A stretch of 64,000 nucleotides of DNA. It comes from Oscheius dolichura (lineage: Eukaryota > Nematoda > Chromadorea > Rhabditida > Rhabditidae). The translations under genes and the position numbers were made by a program. How positions within the stretch are numbered: position 1 is the stretch's first letter; every line of letters starts with the position of its first letter. The notes under the pieces were generated by a model. The model searched no databases and had not been told where the DNA came from. It worked only from the letters and a program-made list of their open reading frames with translations. The DNA is taken from positions 2,790,001-2,854,000 of the forward strand of contig OW051493.1 of assembly GCA_932521035.1 (NCBI GenBank). The letters are read 5' to 3'. Shown one piece after another: positions 24,045 through 36,383 of this stretch.

Positions 24045-25951
24045 ATGGCCAACCATGGGCCAAGCTATGGACTGAGCCGAGAGCTCGAGAAGAAGGTAGG
24101 CCTTCCTCTTTTCTCCACTAGTGACTCCCATTTCCCATCCTCCATAGTTCTCAAGAAAACTCTCTTGAAACCTGGCCGATTCAATTGCCCTTTTTTTATT
24201 GACTTTCATCTTCCTTTTGGCTCACTTTCACTCTGAAAAAGCCTATCTATTGTCATTTTTTCGAAGAAGATGTGGACATTTCTCCCTGGCGCCTGGTTTT
24301 TGACAATAGAGGCGCTCACCTCCGCCTCTTGCTCAATTTTCGCTGTACAGCGATCTAAATTGTCCTTAAAATTGTCCCAAAACACTTATTTTCGTCTTAT
24401 TCCTCCATCTGCCCTTTCCATACACTAAATAACACACCAACGCGACCATTACTCACGTCTTTGCCTACTCATTGTTAAAAATACTCTCGTCTTGGTTTGT
24501 CCTTGTTTGCCTCCCAGAGATTAACCGTGTTTTTGTCCTCACGTCTTCCCTCGTCCCAAAAAGCTAGACTGTCTTAGTCGCTAAATTGTGAGTCTCTAAT
24601 CCCCAATCCAAATACACGCGACACACCGGCCGCCTCAGGCCTTTTCCGGTTTTTGACGAGAGAATGAGGAGACATTGGGTCTTCCCCAAAAAGGTAATCA
24701 AAGGAGACTCTAGTCCCCACCTCCCTCCATTGTCTACGTGTTGATATAGTTAATCACTGGGGGGACCACCCCCGGAGGCGCTGGCTAGGAGAGAAGGCGG
24801 GCGTCAAGGACAGCCTCCCCCCTAGAATTGGGCGCAAGTGGCGAGATATCTCCTCGCATTTCGGATTAGCCCGGGCATTCAGAAAGGAATAATGGATTGA
24901 TCGACCACACACAACGAGATGGGGGAGACAGCGGGCAGAGGGGATAAGACCAAAATTGTCCTCCTTCTCGAACATTTTCTCTCACTGGGAGGAGGGAGGG
25001 AGGGAGACCACAAAGGCCACTGGGTCAATAGACTCACGCTACTCCCTAACGGAACAACGATTCCTTTTGTAGAAAAAAAGGAAAACGATCGGTTTCAGAA
25101 CCAGGCTCGATTCAATTTGGATGAAGCTATCGAGGTTCTCCTCTGGGTGGAGCAAGTCTCCCAGGTACAGTACCCGACGGACCCGACCACCTGCCAGACG
25201 GCCCAGGATGTAGCCGACCTTCTCAAGGACGGAGTAGCCCTCTGCAAGTGAGTCCTCCTCGTTTTTATCTCAAATCTCCGATGTTCAGAATGATTCAACG
25301 TCTTCTGGGTGACACTTCCCGGGTTCCGTTCAATTCTCGCCCTAAAATGCCCTTCCACATGGTAGGCTCCACGCTATCCTCCCCGAAAAGAGAAACTTTC
25401 AGATGGAGAACATTTCCAACTTCCTGGAGGCGTGTAAAACCTACGGAGTGGCGGAGATCAGCTGTTTCCAGACCGTCGACCTCTATGAGAATAAGCAGTG
25501 CTACAAAGTCATCGAATGTCTCCGCTCGTTGGCTGCTGTCGTGAGTACTTTTTATTTTTCCCCGTGTGCGTGTATTGTACATGACAACAGTTGCAATGCT
25601 CTCTACGTCTTTCAGTCTTATGTGATTAGACTGTTATTCCATTATATCTCCCCTCGTCAACAAGCCCTGATCTGTGGCTACTTCCCCTTCCCGACCACCG
25701 CTTTTCCAGGCCCAGGCCCGCAACGCCCCAGTGGATTTCCCCGCATGGGTCGTCCGCCTGGCTCAGAGCAAGCCGCGCCAGTTCCCGGAGTCCGTGATGC
25801 GTCGTGGGGAGATGGTCATCCCTCTTCAGGTATCCTTCCCCTCTAATAAACACAGTTCTCTCTCTAGTACGGAACGAACAAGTGTGCCTCGCAGAAGGGA
25901 ATGACACCCTACGGTCTGCCCCGTCAGATCCGACCCGACCCCTCCGGCTAG
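24045..25951 (+). CDS. Transgelin/calponin-family actin-binding protein
   Basis: Six exons: 24045-24095, 25099-25247, 25289-25361, 25403-25540, 25710-25829, 25868-25951. The N-terminus MANHGPSYGLSRELEKK is the calponin-family start. A single calponin-homology domain follows (KDGVALCKMIQRLLG; MENISNFLEACKTYGV; DLYENKQCYKVIECLRSL). One C-terminal calponin-like repeat follows (YGTNKCASQKGMTPYGLPRQI). The ~200-residue length fits transgelin/muscle protein 20 rather than the multi-repeat UNC-87 group. It should bind F-actin in muscle. Intron 1 (1 kb) is much longer than the others and is a likely place for muscle control elements. AATAAA follows at 25968. Confidence 0.92.
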
Positions 25952-25967
25952 CCAGTCTTCTCTGTAC

Positions 25968-25973
25968 AATAAA
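25968..25973 (+). terminator. Poly(A) signal AATAAA of the transgelin gene
   Basis: AATAAA starts 17 bp after the stop codon. It implies a very short 3' UTR, and the convergent chemoreceptor gene ends only about 60 bp further on. Confidence 0.65.
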
Positions 25974-26033
25974 TGACATGTTTCTGTCCATTTTTTTTCT
26001 GTGAAATGTATTTATTAAACATTCTGTAACAGT

Positions 26034-27449
26034 CTACATGTCTTTTTCCATCTCTATAGCATCTAGAGTGAATGTAACGTGAGGCTGCTCCGTCGGCTCG
26101 GTGGCCGTCATCGTCTGTACCTTGGTAGAAGAGAAAGGACGTTTGTGGCTATTGTCCCCGTCGGTGCTGCCATGGCTGCTGGCCACTTTGTCGCCTTTCA
26201 GATGGAGGAGGAGGCACACCTTCCGCCGAATGTCCCGGTGGATGAGGAACGTGAACCACGGGTAACAGAAGCTGTAGGCATCCCGGGTAATTGGCATCAC
26301 ATTGATCTCCAAGAACTGCGAAATGTTCCAGCGATTCATTTGGCTGACACCGACTGCTCCCTGAAAGTGGCCATTTAGCGGGGGGCAACTTATCGAGTTG
26401 TGAACTTCTACGGCCGACAATGACTAACCATTGCGAGGAGGTTAATGATCTGGATGAAGGCGCAGCAGAGGGTGATTCGGCAGATATTGGCAGCTATGGC
26501 GTCTTTCTTGTGCTTGATGAGGAGACGGATTGTACAGGCGCTGGGGATGCCCATGATGAAGAAGTAGAAGATGGTCAGACCGAGGATCGGGTAGACGGAG
26601 AGCACCGGCTGGAATAATCGCTATTAGGGCCGTAACTTCAAGGAGGAGGGTCTCTCAGGGGTACTCCTTGAGAACCTCGGCTTCTCCACGTCACTTTTCG
26701 GCCCTTTAGAAGGCCTCGATCACTGGTAACCATGGATTGCGACGGACAGAAACTGGTCCGAGTTTTTTCGATCCTTTCTGCCCGTCTACCCGGCATACAA
26801 ACTTGTGGGCCACCGGCCCCCGAAGGTGGCCCGAGCCGGACATCGCATATCCCTAGCCAAGTTCAGGTGACTACTTACATTTCGAAACTCCCAATAGACC
26901 TGGCCATCCGTCTCTAGGAAATACGGATCCAAAAACAGGGCATAACTCCCAGTCAGAGCTCCCCAGACGGGGATTAGACAGATAAGAGGAACTGTCATCC
27001 TATCCCAGAACTGAAAATGAACTATCTCTTTCCATCCGCTCTACCGTACTCACTTGATTGGTTTTAAAGGGCCAGGCGATGCTGCTTAGACGATGGAAAC
27101 AACTCAAGATGCAGCGGAAGTTTTGGGAATGGAGGGTTATCTTGTTGGAGTAGAGGAGGATTTGGAGGAGGAGAGGATACTCGTTGAGGGAGAGGAACCA
27201 TTCGTTCAAGTCGTGGAAACTGAGCATCCACAGGCCGAAGAAGTTGTTAAAATAACTGAGGATATCCTGGAAGGGGAGGAGGATCATACTGTAGGGGGAC
27301 AGACTCACCACGAAGAAGCTGACCTTGTAGATGGTGTAGAAGGTCCCTTTCAGCTCCTTCCCGTCCCGGATACAGACATAGATGGTCAGAGAATAGAGGA
27401 GCAGGGAAGGGATGGAATAGCAGAAGTGGAGATAGAAGCCGACAGTCAT
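26034..27449 (-). CDS. Serpentine chemoreceptor, Srg-like seven-TM receptor
   Basis: Start ATG 27449 gives MTVGFYLHFCYSIPSLLLYS, with the 'IPSLxLY' segment typical of TM1 in nematode Srg/Srv receptors. A 45-bp intron is likely inside YKVSFFV|DILSYFNNFFG. Further helices are RCILSCFHRLSSIAWPFKTN, MTVPLICLIPVWGALTGSYA, ILGLTIFYFFIMGIPSACTI, RITLCCAFIQIINLLAM and AYSFCYPWFTFLI. A ~60-residue Ser/Thr-rich cytoplasmic tail ends EMEKDM. Introns follow TNQ, FRN (~260 bp) and LAM. The ligand is unknown; such receptors usually act in sensory neurons. Confidence 0.8.
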
Positions 27450-28495
27450 CACGGGCAACTAGGCAACACTACTGCTGTCGCCCCCGGTGTCTACTGGCGT
27501 CGGGGATAATTAGGGGCAATTGAATCCGATCTCATGATGATAACGTTATTCGCCAAGTGAATTATGATCTTTTCCTCTAAAATGTAGCCTTTTTGATGAC
27601 TAGACGGGGATAACGAAGGGGAGAGGACTTCGAGAGGCATGGAGAAGGGGCAGGGAGACTGCAAATGACCAATTATACCGCGAACAAAAAACTAGTTAAC
27701 ACGATTAGGGCAAATGATCGACTCTTCTCGGTGTTCAGGAGATCAACGAGACAGTTATGGGAGCGGGGAGCCTCGCTGGAATGGACAGGCGGCAGACAAC
27801 AGCCCATTTCCAAAGGACATCCACCATTGACAGCTAATTTTAGGTCTTGTTTTCGTGGTAAACTCTGATTACAGGAGAAACAAAGAAGAAGACAAAGAAC
27901 AGTACATATTGAGAACATTTATCCTAGAAACATGAAATACCGTATCCTCCTGGAGAACAGGGACTCGCGAGATACCAGGGACCATGATTCAGCAGTCGCG
28001 GTAACTCCTAACGGACTCGAGACGTGGTCCAGGAGTTAGAAAATGCTGTAAGAAGACAATACTCCACCACCCTCGGACAATATCTCACAGGAGTAGAATT
28101 GTCAAGGTATCCTGGCTCCGTTGCCCGGAAGGCCGCCCAAGGATCTCCTCATATCTGTTTCGGAGTCACGGAACTTTAGTACGGTAAAACACTTGTTTCC
28201 TTTTCGTTTTCCTGGTAGGTTGGGAGGGGAAGTTCTGTGGTTGTGAAGAGAAGGGCTCTTCCCTCATCTACCGTACTGCCAAAGGCGTCATCCAAGGGGC
28301 GACCATAGTTGTGGCGGATATCTAAAAACGGAAGGAGACGACCATCCTCCAGAGAGGGATGACAAGGTGGCTGCCTGTCGCTTTTCTTTGATATAAGGCT
28401 GCCACTTCCATCCTCCAGAAGCGATTTCGATATGAGTAGTACCGCTTTCGCCAGTCATTCTTCCGTTTTCTCCCCTGGCCGGCTATTTCGACAAA
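27450..28495. other. Intergenic, probable shared upstream region
   Basis: This 1-kb gap lies between the divergently transcribed chemoreceptor and NFI. I found no gene or clear motif. Confidence 0.5.
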
Positions 28496-31400
28496 ATGAG
28501 TGACGGTGTGATGTACCAGCCGTATCCCGGGCTCCAGATGGAAGACGACTTCGCTGGGTGAGTCTCGATCTTCGTGTCCCAGTCACCAGCTGAGCCACAT
28601 CTCTCATATTTTTTCCCTCACGCAGGTGGCAGTGCTTCCCGCTCAAATTATCGCGTCCCTCGATTGAAATCTGCCCTTTTTAATCTCTTCCTAATATTCT
28701 CTTTTGTCTCTTCGGCGTGTCTCACCCCCTGTCCCTCTCCTGCAGGATATTTGAATCTCCCGCCGTTTGCTTGCGGCAATAAGATCCGCAGCAGCCTATG
28801 ACAAATACCCGGGGAGGACCGTGCCAAAAAACCTTGGCTCTTCTCCAAAAATATTTTCAATTGCTCTGTTGATGGACTAAAATTGAGTTTTTACTGGCTA
28901 GCAGTTAGATTTTTCGAAATTTTCAAGATTTTTGGAAAGGAGACAATTGGCTCGCTCATTGGGGCGAGTTTAGGCCCATTTCGCTCTTGTCTTCTCCTAT
29001 TTTTGAGGAAAAATAAAATCTAAAACTTCAGAAAATTATTTCTTAAAATTTCTCCATAGAAAATTTCATAATTTTTCTTTCATTTTTTAGATTTGCCCTC
29101 ATTATAGAGGGTCGACCCGTTTCCAGCCTCCCTGTCCCCCTGGCTTTCCGTAGATTTTCGCTTCTTTTGGTTTTTCTCTTTTTCGATATTTTTCCCCAAC
29201 CCTTCCATATTTTCTACCGTATTCTTTTTCCAGATGTACTACGGCTAAAGCCGCCTCCGCAGGTCCATATAGCGATCCCTCCCTTATTAATCTGAACTGT
29301 GGCCTAGACCCAACAATGGACCTCGAGGTTCGTTACGTACGTTTCTTCCACCGCCCTTTGTATCCTCCCCTCGAGCTGTCCCGGTTTTATTCCCCCCAGT
29401 TTTAGATCGACGTCGGTGGCTCGCCGATCCGTGAACCTCCTTCCGTCGTCAGCCAACAAGTCGTCCATTCCTCGATGCCGCCCCCCTCGGGCGAATGGAC
29501 CAATCAATACAGTCCCAATAGTCCCGTATGTTTTTGATATGAAAGATTTCAACCGTCTAGAGATGAAGAAGACTGTAGTCCTCTATTTTCAGTACCAGGA
29601 AGACTTCCATCCGTTCGTGGAGAATCTCCTTCCTTACGTGAAGGACTTCGCCTATGTTTGGTTCAATTTACAGGTAAACCGAAGAGTTTTATCTTGTCCT
29701 CTTTTTGACACCCGAGGCAGGCTACAGTTTATACGTCGAGTTGTTTGAAAAGGCTAGAATATCGATCGAGCTGTCCAGAATCCGGTGTCTGGCAACAAGA
29801 AATTAGAACGGGCTGAAACGGGAGAGCGGGGGCCATCGGTTGTTTCCCACCTTGTGGCTCAGCCCGGACAGAAATGCCACGTGTATTCGATACAGAAAAT
29901 CAAGGGTTATCTTACTCTATGTTGACATTTCAAGAAGATCTTGTTGCTGGTTGTAGTGGGGCTGTTTTATCGGATTTGTTCCACTTTAGAGGCAGAGAGA
30001 ACCTGCACGACGATAGACGCGACTATTACAGTGGTAGATAGCCCGTGGTGCTCTGTATCGAATCCAAAGAATTCAGTGTGATAATAGCCACAAGGCCCCG
30101 AACAACCGATGGCCCGCACCGCTCCGTTTTGGCCGGTTCCGAAGCCTAGGCGGGACGAGCAATTTTTGAATAGTCTAGTTTTGTAATATTCCCCTTTAAA
30201 TATTTTCGCGTGTTCTAATCTTGATGCTGTTAGCAGAAAAAAACACTCCCCGGATGTTTCTATTGGGGCCACAGTTCACCCGTGGCCAAGCCCCCCAGCG
30301 AGCGCTTGCAGGGTCTCTCCAACCTCCCCCCATTTTCAGGCGATGAAAAGGAAGCACTTCAAGCGGACGGAGAAGAGGATGACGATCGAGGAGGAGAAGA
30401 ACATCAAGGACGAGCTCATGGTCTGTCCTCCCCTGATATTCCTTCAATAAATCCTTCCCTTTCAGATGGAGAGACCAGAAGTTAAGCAGAAATGGGCGAG
30501 TCGTCTCCTGGGCAAGTTGAGGAAAGACATCCAACCCAGTTGCCGGGACGACTTCGTTAATTCTGTACGCTTTCCCTTATTATTATTTTGAGCATGGGCC
30601 AGGTTCAGATTACGGGAAAACAGCCGGCTGTTTGTGTCCTCTCGAACCCGGACCAGAAGGGGAAGATGAGACGGATCGACTGTCTCCGGCAGGCAGACAA
30701 AGTGTGGCGTCTTGACCTGGTCATGGTTATCCTCTTCAAGGTTAGACCTTTAAATTAGCCTCTTTTAATGTACTGTAACAGGGAATCCCCTTGGAAAGTA
30801 CCGACGGAGAGAGGCTGGAGAAGTGTGCCGAGTGCATGTACGCGGCGCTCTGTGTCAATCCCTACCATATCTCGATCGCCGTGAGAGAGCTCGACCTCTT
30901 CCTGGCCAACTTCATCCACACCTCCGATCCGGACAGTCCGACCGGCTGTACCCCGAGTGATAAAGGTACGGTGTCTGCCTGTTTCTTACGGAAAAGGAGA
31001 AGATATCGATTGGTCGTGCGCTGCGGCAGCCCGTAGGAGCGCATCGAATTGATCTTCTGGACGGGCGGCTCTCAGAAATTCACAGCAAACCGCCTTCTTT
31101 TTTTTCAGGAGCCAATTCGGATGACGGCAACGAGGACCATTCCACGGGCCCGGATGGCATCTGGGGGACGGGCGTCTTCTCGGCGTTTGAGTTGAAAGGA
31201 TTGACAAAACGTTTGTTTCGGAGGAAAGGCAGAGGGAAGATACAGCACATTTAGCCAGTATTACCCATGCGACGGGAGGATACGTCAAGAACAACCACGG
31301 CTACCAGAGACGATCGAAAGATCAGAACTGGTCAACCATGTCCGACATGTCCAGGAGTAACAGCCCCATCTTGTCGTCCTCACCTCCGCCCTCGGCCATG

Positions 31401-34044
31401 GCCGCCTTGAAGGCGCTTCCTCCCGGTACGGCTCCTCCCGGTCTCTTTCTAACAGGGGCCGACGCAGGCGGCGGGCATCTCGACCCACCTCGAACAGAAT
31501 TTTTACCTGTGTAGAATGCAACAGACCAAGGCGCGTCTTCCCACTACGCTGAAGTTGGGAAGTTTTGGTAGCATAGAATGCAGGAAGAATTCTGTTTGGG
31601 CGATTTCCAAGTGATCCCGCGCCGCGTTGGCTTTTTGTCTCGCGCCTGCCCGTTGCGCGTCCTGTTTGTAGCTCATGTTTGTAGCTGTAGGTCCTGTTTG
31701 TAGCTCCCCTCATTTTTAGAACATCTTCCATCGACGTCCCAAAGTGTCCAGGCCCAAATACCGGCCACGGAAGAGAAGCCCACAGAAGACGAGATCCCGG
31801 AGAAGCGTAGCCGACACGCGTCTCGAGATTCCAGCAACAGCAGTAATAACGAGGAAGTGAGGAGGATTGTCGAGAGGGGATGCTGGAGACAGCCGAACGA
31901 GATCATCATTGTCGACACCCACGACCTTTTGGAATACACTCAACAGTTTGTTTTAAACAGTTGGAAGAGAACAAAGAATGGCTTAGGAAAACTCGAGGAG
32001 GACAGAGGCAGACGTTCAAGGTGCAGCCGATGCCCCACAGCAGCCATCACCACCAGAATCAACAGCAGCCACAACAACAGGGGCCGACTCTGAGGAGGGT
32101 GACCATCCCAGTGGGGGACAGTCAAACAATTCCGGTGGATGTGGTGGATACCAGGAATTATCGACAGGCGCAGAGTCGTAAGCATCTTGAAATTGGAAGG
32201 GGAAGACGAATCCTCCTTCAGCTCAAACCCTGTCGGCTGTTCTGGCCGGGACGAGCGACGGAAAAGGGGCCATGAGCCACGCGCCACTAGTCTCCAGTCG
32301 GAAACGAATTCACCAGGTCGGCAGCCACGCCGGTAATCCGCAGACTATCAACGAGGCCACCCTTCATAGTCTCGTCCGGATGCAGAGTTAGTCCTTTAAT
32401 TTTCGAGGAATTCATCTGGAGAGTTTAGATCAACACGGCAGTGGCCACGATACTTCTCCTCCCCATGCCATAGTGACCCATCTGCGAAGAACAGACAGCA
32501 CCTACATGGCCAGTCCAACAAAATTCACCAATGCCAATGGGGAGATACTGAGCTTCAGGTACTCCTAGACCCATTTATAATCAAATGTCTCGGTTTAGCA
32601 AAGTGCTGTCGCAGGTGGAGTCGAAGCATGCCGCGGCGGCCGCCGCAGCCGCCACGGGCATTCGAACGGACTTCTCGGACGTCATGACAGGGTTGCCGGT
32701 TCGGACATTTATCTCTAAGCCGGAGATATCGGCGGTTCGTGGACTCGAGGATCTCTGAGATAACGAGACGGTTTAGAAGCTGCTGGCACCGAAACCCATT
32801 AACCCAATGGCCCAGGTGAAGCAGACGATGGAACAGCTCGTGGCTACTCAACAGGTGTGAGCCCATCTCTCTTATAATTCTAGTCGTCTTTCGCATGATT
32901 TGTAGTCTCGTGTGTCATGATTCTTTTTCTCTGTACAAATGAATATTCTTGTCCGTGTCAGGTAGCCGCCGCCTTGTCGGCCTGTAGCTCGCCGATCACG
33001 ACGCCCCGCGTGACGCCGATTCCCATCGCCAGTGCCCGGCAGATGGACGACGAGTCCTGTATTAATGCCCTCTTCAATGCCAGCAACAGCAACGATGGCA
33101 TTCTACTGAAAGAGGGTAAGAGACGAATGGCTAAAAGTGAATAAAGGAATAAATTTCAGTGTCGAGCACCTTCCTCCAATACATCAACGACTCCAATTCG
33201 CGATCTCCTATCAGCGGTGGCAATTCTCTACAGGGTCATTTCTCCACCATTTTGGGAAATTCTCTACCAACACGGCCGGATAGCGTCGCCAGCAAGTGGG
33301 TTTCCCCCCGAGAGAGAACAAATAGCCCCTTCCAGCAGTTCCAACTCTCTTACGGGTGTTCTTTCCCTCTCGGCTCCTCCGACCAACGCTCTTACGGTTA
33401 CACAAACGGCTACTTCTCCAGTCGTTGATTCGACTACAATTGAAGCTGCTGTAAGTCTTCCCAGTATTTCTAAAATCGAGAGCACTTCAATTTTGGTTTA
33501 ATGTTTAGTTTTTTTTCTTTGATACTGAAAATATCCGAGCAGGATCGTGTCTTTCGTCGTCTTCTATAGTCTGTCAAGAAAAAAGACGACATTCAAGGTC
33601 TAACGATTTAGCCGCGAGCCGAACTTACTGCCCTTTTTTTCTTCTTGGCCGCTCAAAAATTATATGTGAGTGCGCCCCACCGCTAAAATTTGTTCTTGGC
33701 GAGTTAGACCTTGAATGTCGTCTTTTTTCTTGACAGACTATATACCCCTTTTATTCCCTTTTTTAGTATAAAAAGTTTTTTTGCATGCATGTGCATGCAG
33801 GAATAATGCAAAAGAATAACAGACAAATTCGGTAAGAAAATATACTAAAAGAACAACAACCCATCAAACAAAACTACGACACATTCAGATACGCGAAGCA
33901 CTACCCGATTCCACTACCTCAGACTCACCTCGAATGGGTATTGCTGTGCTCAGCTCCAGTCCCTCTAGTTCTAACGGGTCCGCCACCTCATCTCAACCGG
34001 GTGCCTCCACCGATTTCCGAGCACTTCATAAATCTCGTCGATGA
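28496..34044 (+). CDS. NFI: Nuclear factor I transcription factor
   Basis: Nineteen exons were traced: 28496-28557, 29234-29327, 29593-29673, 30340-30420, 30466-30564, 30609-30740, 30782-30965, 31109-31210, 31255-31425, 31720-31856, 31961-32177, 32222-32386, 32429-32558, 32599-32698, 32777-32854, 32962-33115, 33160-33295, 33336-33450, 33899-34044. The N-terminal half is the CTF/NFI DNA-binding domain ([76 protein letters not shown]). The C-terminal half is Ser/Pro/Gln-rich with an Ala run ([12 protein letters not shown]), as in activation domains. The early intron sizes are variable; exons 1-2 give a non-conserved leader before the domain. It binds TTGGC(N5)GCCAA as a dimer. C. elegans has a single copy, nfi-1. 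Confidence 0.95.
33565..33742. mobile_element. MITE with 40-bp perfect terminal inverted repeats
   Basis: Bases 33565-33604 and 33703-33742 are perfect reverse complements over 40 bp, separated by 98 bp with no coding capacity. The ends read TATAGTCTGTC... and ...GACAGACTATA. TA dinucleotides border the repeat, which fits a Tc1/mariner-type TA target duplication. The element sits inside the last NFI intron (33451-33898), which is unusually long for this gene. Confidence 0.85.
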
Positions 34045-34737
34045 TCTACTTCTTTTCCCAGGTCCATCATATGGGTACCCATTTGTTTAGTCTTATTTTT
34101 AGCCGTATATAACTATTTTTTATTATTTTGAATTTCCCCTCTATATTTGGCCTATGGTCCTTTATGTTTTATTTTCTAGTCGTATAGCATTGTCTGGTGA
34201 AGGTTATTGTCTCGGGTTTTTAGTTCTCTAGCTTCGTTTTTCCTCCTTATAGATTTAGTTATATACCACTGTCTCTCTACAAGGTGCACTTTGAGTCTTC
34301 TTTATCCTCTTCAAGTATTGCGTGTTATTACATCTCTTCTTCATTTTACAACCTTGCTCTGCCTCTTCTACTCGTTCGTGTTCTGTTAGTTACGAGTCCC
34401 GAGCTATGAGTTCTGTCATTTTTGCCAGCCTTTGCTTCCAGGTGTCTAGCTGCATTTTGTCCTGCGAACTTCGTAGTATTTAGAACAACTATTGGAATCA
34501 ATAAGGGTATTCGTGTAGCTACTCGTAATAAATATTTATATAATACCTTTCCCTCATGTATTCAGCTGAATTTTTGCATAATCTATCTTTCTTCTGACTT
34601 CAGCGAAACAATTGTAAACGCAAACCTGCAGCCTTGCGGCAATCGATGAATTTTCTCCATTTGGAGTAATATTTGATCTCTACTTTTATATGTTGCTTAT
34701 CTTTCCGTTTTGCTATTGAAATATATTGAAAAAAATG

Positions 34738-34777
<40 letters not shown>

Positions 34778-34946
34778 ATGAAGATGAAGGAGGTATATAT
34801 ATATGATCATTATCCACTCGCGAGGATTCTCACACGGAAGCGTTCATATGCAATAAAAAGTTTGCAGCGATTCGCAGAAAATCTTGTATTTATTTTATTG
34901 ACTAATTTCTTATTCTTCTCTTAGTTGTGCAAATATCTTTTTTAGA
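34045..34946. other. NFI 3' flank, AT-rich
   Basis: Probably the NFI 3' UTR plus spacer before EBP2. An AT-dinucleotide hairpin occupies 34735-34812. No other gene is seen. Confidence 0.5.
34735..34812. repeat. AT-repeat hairpin with a 19-bp loop copied from EBP2
   Basis: A 34-bp (AT)n run (34741-34774) and a second short (TA)n arm (34794-34804) are both bounded by ATGATCAT-type ends, so the arms can pair. Between them lie 19 bases (34775-34793) that match EBP2 exon 2 at 35139-35157 exactly. Confidence 0.8.
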
Positions 34947-36222
34947 ATGGTTGTCGTTAAAAAAGGACTGCGTGGAAAGGCTATGCAGCGTGGTTTAAAA
35001 AGGAAGCCTCCACAGGAAGAGGATATTGAGGTTTGTTTCAAGTATTCTGTTCAATTCTTCTGTTGTAGTTATCTTCAGGGGAAGAAGATGATTTTAACGA
35101 CGAACCTGAAGAGAAGAAGTTTGTACTCGCGGAATCTAGCGATGAAGATGAAGGAGGGCATGATTCCGATAAAGAAGTGATTTTTTAACTTGTAATTTTC
35201 CATATTAATATTCTAGCTTCAAATTGCACTTCGGGATGGTCTTTTAAAGCCTGGTTTAAATTATGTTATTCAGCAGAAGCGTCCAATAATCAATAAGAAG
35301 GTAATATAATTTTTTAGAATAGAAAACATCTTTATTATCTTAGGCTGAAATTCTGGATAAGGTTTCAACATTTGCCAAGAAATTGCCATGGATTGAAACG
35401 GTAGACGTAACCACCCAATCTGAGCTTACCAAGGATATTATCGATAATGATTTTGAACGTGAAATGCAATTGTAGGTTATTGTGAATAATCTAATTTATG
35501 TTTTACAGTTACAAACAAGCAGAACGAGCGGTGCAAATTGCTGTACCAAAATTATTAGCAATAGGAGTAAAAGTAATTAGACCTCCTGATTATTATGCTC
35601 AAATGGCAAAAGATGATAATCACATGCAAAAGGTTCCACTGTTGTTTTTGTTAAAATAGGTTTCTTACAGGTTCGCCATCGTTTATTAAAAATTCAAGAA
35701 GGTAAAGAACGGCAAGAAGCTATTCGTCGTATGAGAGAAGAAAAGAAATTTGCCACAAAAGTCCAGAAACAGAATTTGCAAAATAAGTCAAATGAGAAAA
35801 AGAAACTAATGGAGGCTGTAAAGAAACACAAAAAGGGCATGAAACAACAACTTGAAGACATGCTCAATAATGTTAAACGATACAATTTAGATCAGGTTCG
35901 TCACTGTTCTGAAATAATTTCCTTTACATGAATTATAGGAAGGTGATAAACCACAACGTAGCCATTCTGCAAACGGAAAACATGTAGGAGGAGGAGAAAA
36001 TAACCGTGGCAAGAATTTTAAACGTCAGTTTAAACAGACAAAGTATGGATATGGTGGTAAAAAGAAAGGGCAGAAAAGGAATACTAAAGAAAGGTTTGGA
36101 TTATAAAAATGCTGTGTTTCACTTTATATTTTAGTTTTGAGAGTGTGTTCGGTAAAGGAGGGAAAGAAGGAAAAGGCGGCCGTGCCGGTGGCAGCTTTGG
36201 AAAGGGCAAAGGAAGACGCTAG
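34947..36222 (+). CDS. EBP2: rRNA-processing protein EBP2
   Basis: About eight exons with ~35-bp introns encode about 310 residues. The acidic N-terminal third (SSGEEDDFNDEPEEKKF; SSDEDEGGHDSDKE) is followed by the conserved EBP2 core (LQIALRDGLLKPGLNYVIQQ; KLPWIETVDVT; NDFEREMQLYKQAERAVQIA; RPPDYYAQMAKDDNHMQKV). A Lys-rich coiled coil follows (RRMREEKKFATKVQKQ...), and the Gly/Lys/Arg-rich tail ends GGSFGKGKGRR. EBP2 acts in the nucleolus in 27S pre-rRNA processing and 60S assembly. The ATG lies 1 bp after TTTTTTAG. AATAAA follows at 36289. It is the first gene of a co-oriented series. Confidence 0.95.
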
Positions 36223-36288
36223 TTTCTCCGTTGATAATTTCGTTGTTGTCTCTTGTTATCTTGTTATCGTTATTTTATTAAAACAAAC

Positions 36289-36294
36289 AATAAA
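36289..36294 (+). terminator. Poly(A) signal between EBP2 and MRPS18C
   Basis: AATAAA is 67 bp after the EBP2 stop and about 90 bp before the next start codon. This is the order expected inside a trans-spliced operon. Confidence 0.6.
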
Positions 36295-36383
36295 TCTGTT
36301 CTGTTTACGTTTATTGGCTTTCTTCATGTATAAGCAGAAATTGATATTTGGCGTTGTTTATTGCGATTGTAATAGAAATTTAG

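Noticed and set aside
27093-27509. Acidic plus-strand frame of 138 codons
   Set aside because: Antisense of the chemoreceptor's membrane helices (Leu/Phe codons read backwards give Glu/Lys).
32555-32896. Minus-strand frame opposite NFI exons 14-15
   Set aside because: The plus strand carries a fully joined NFI exon chain here.
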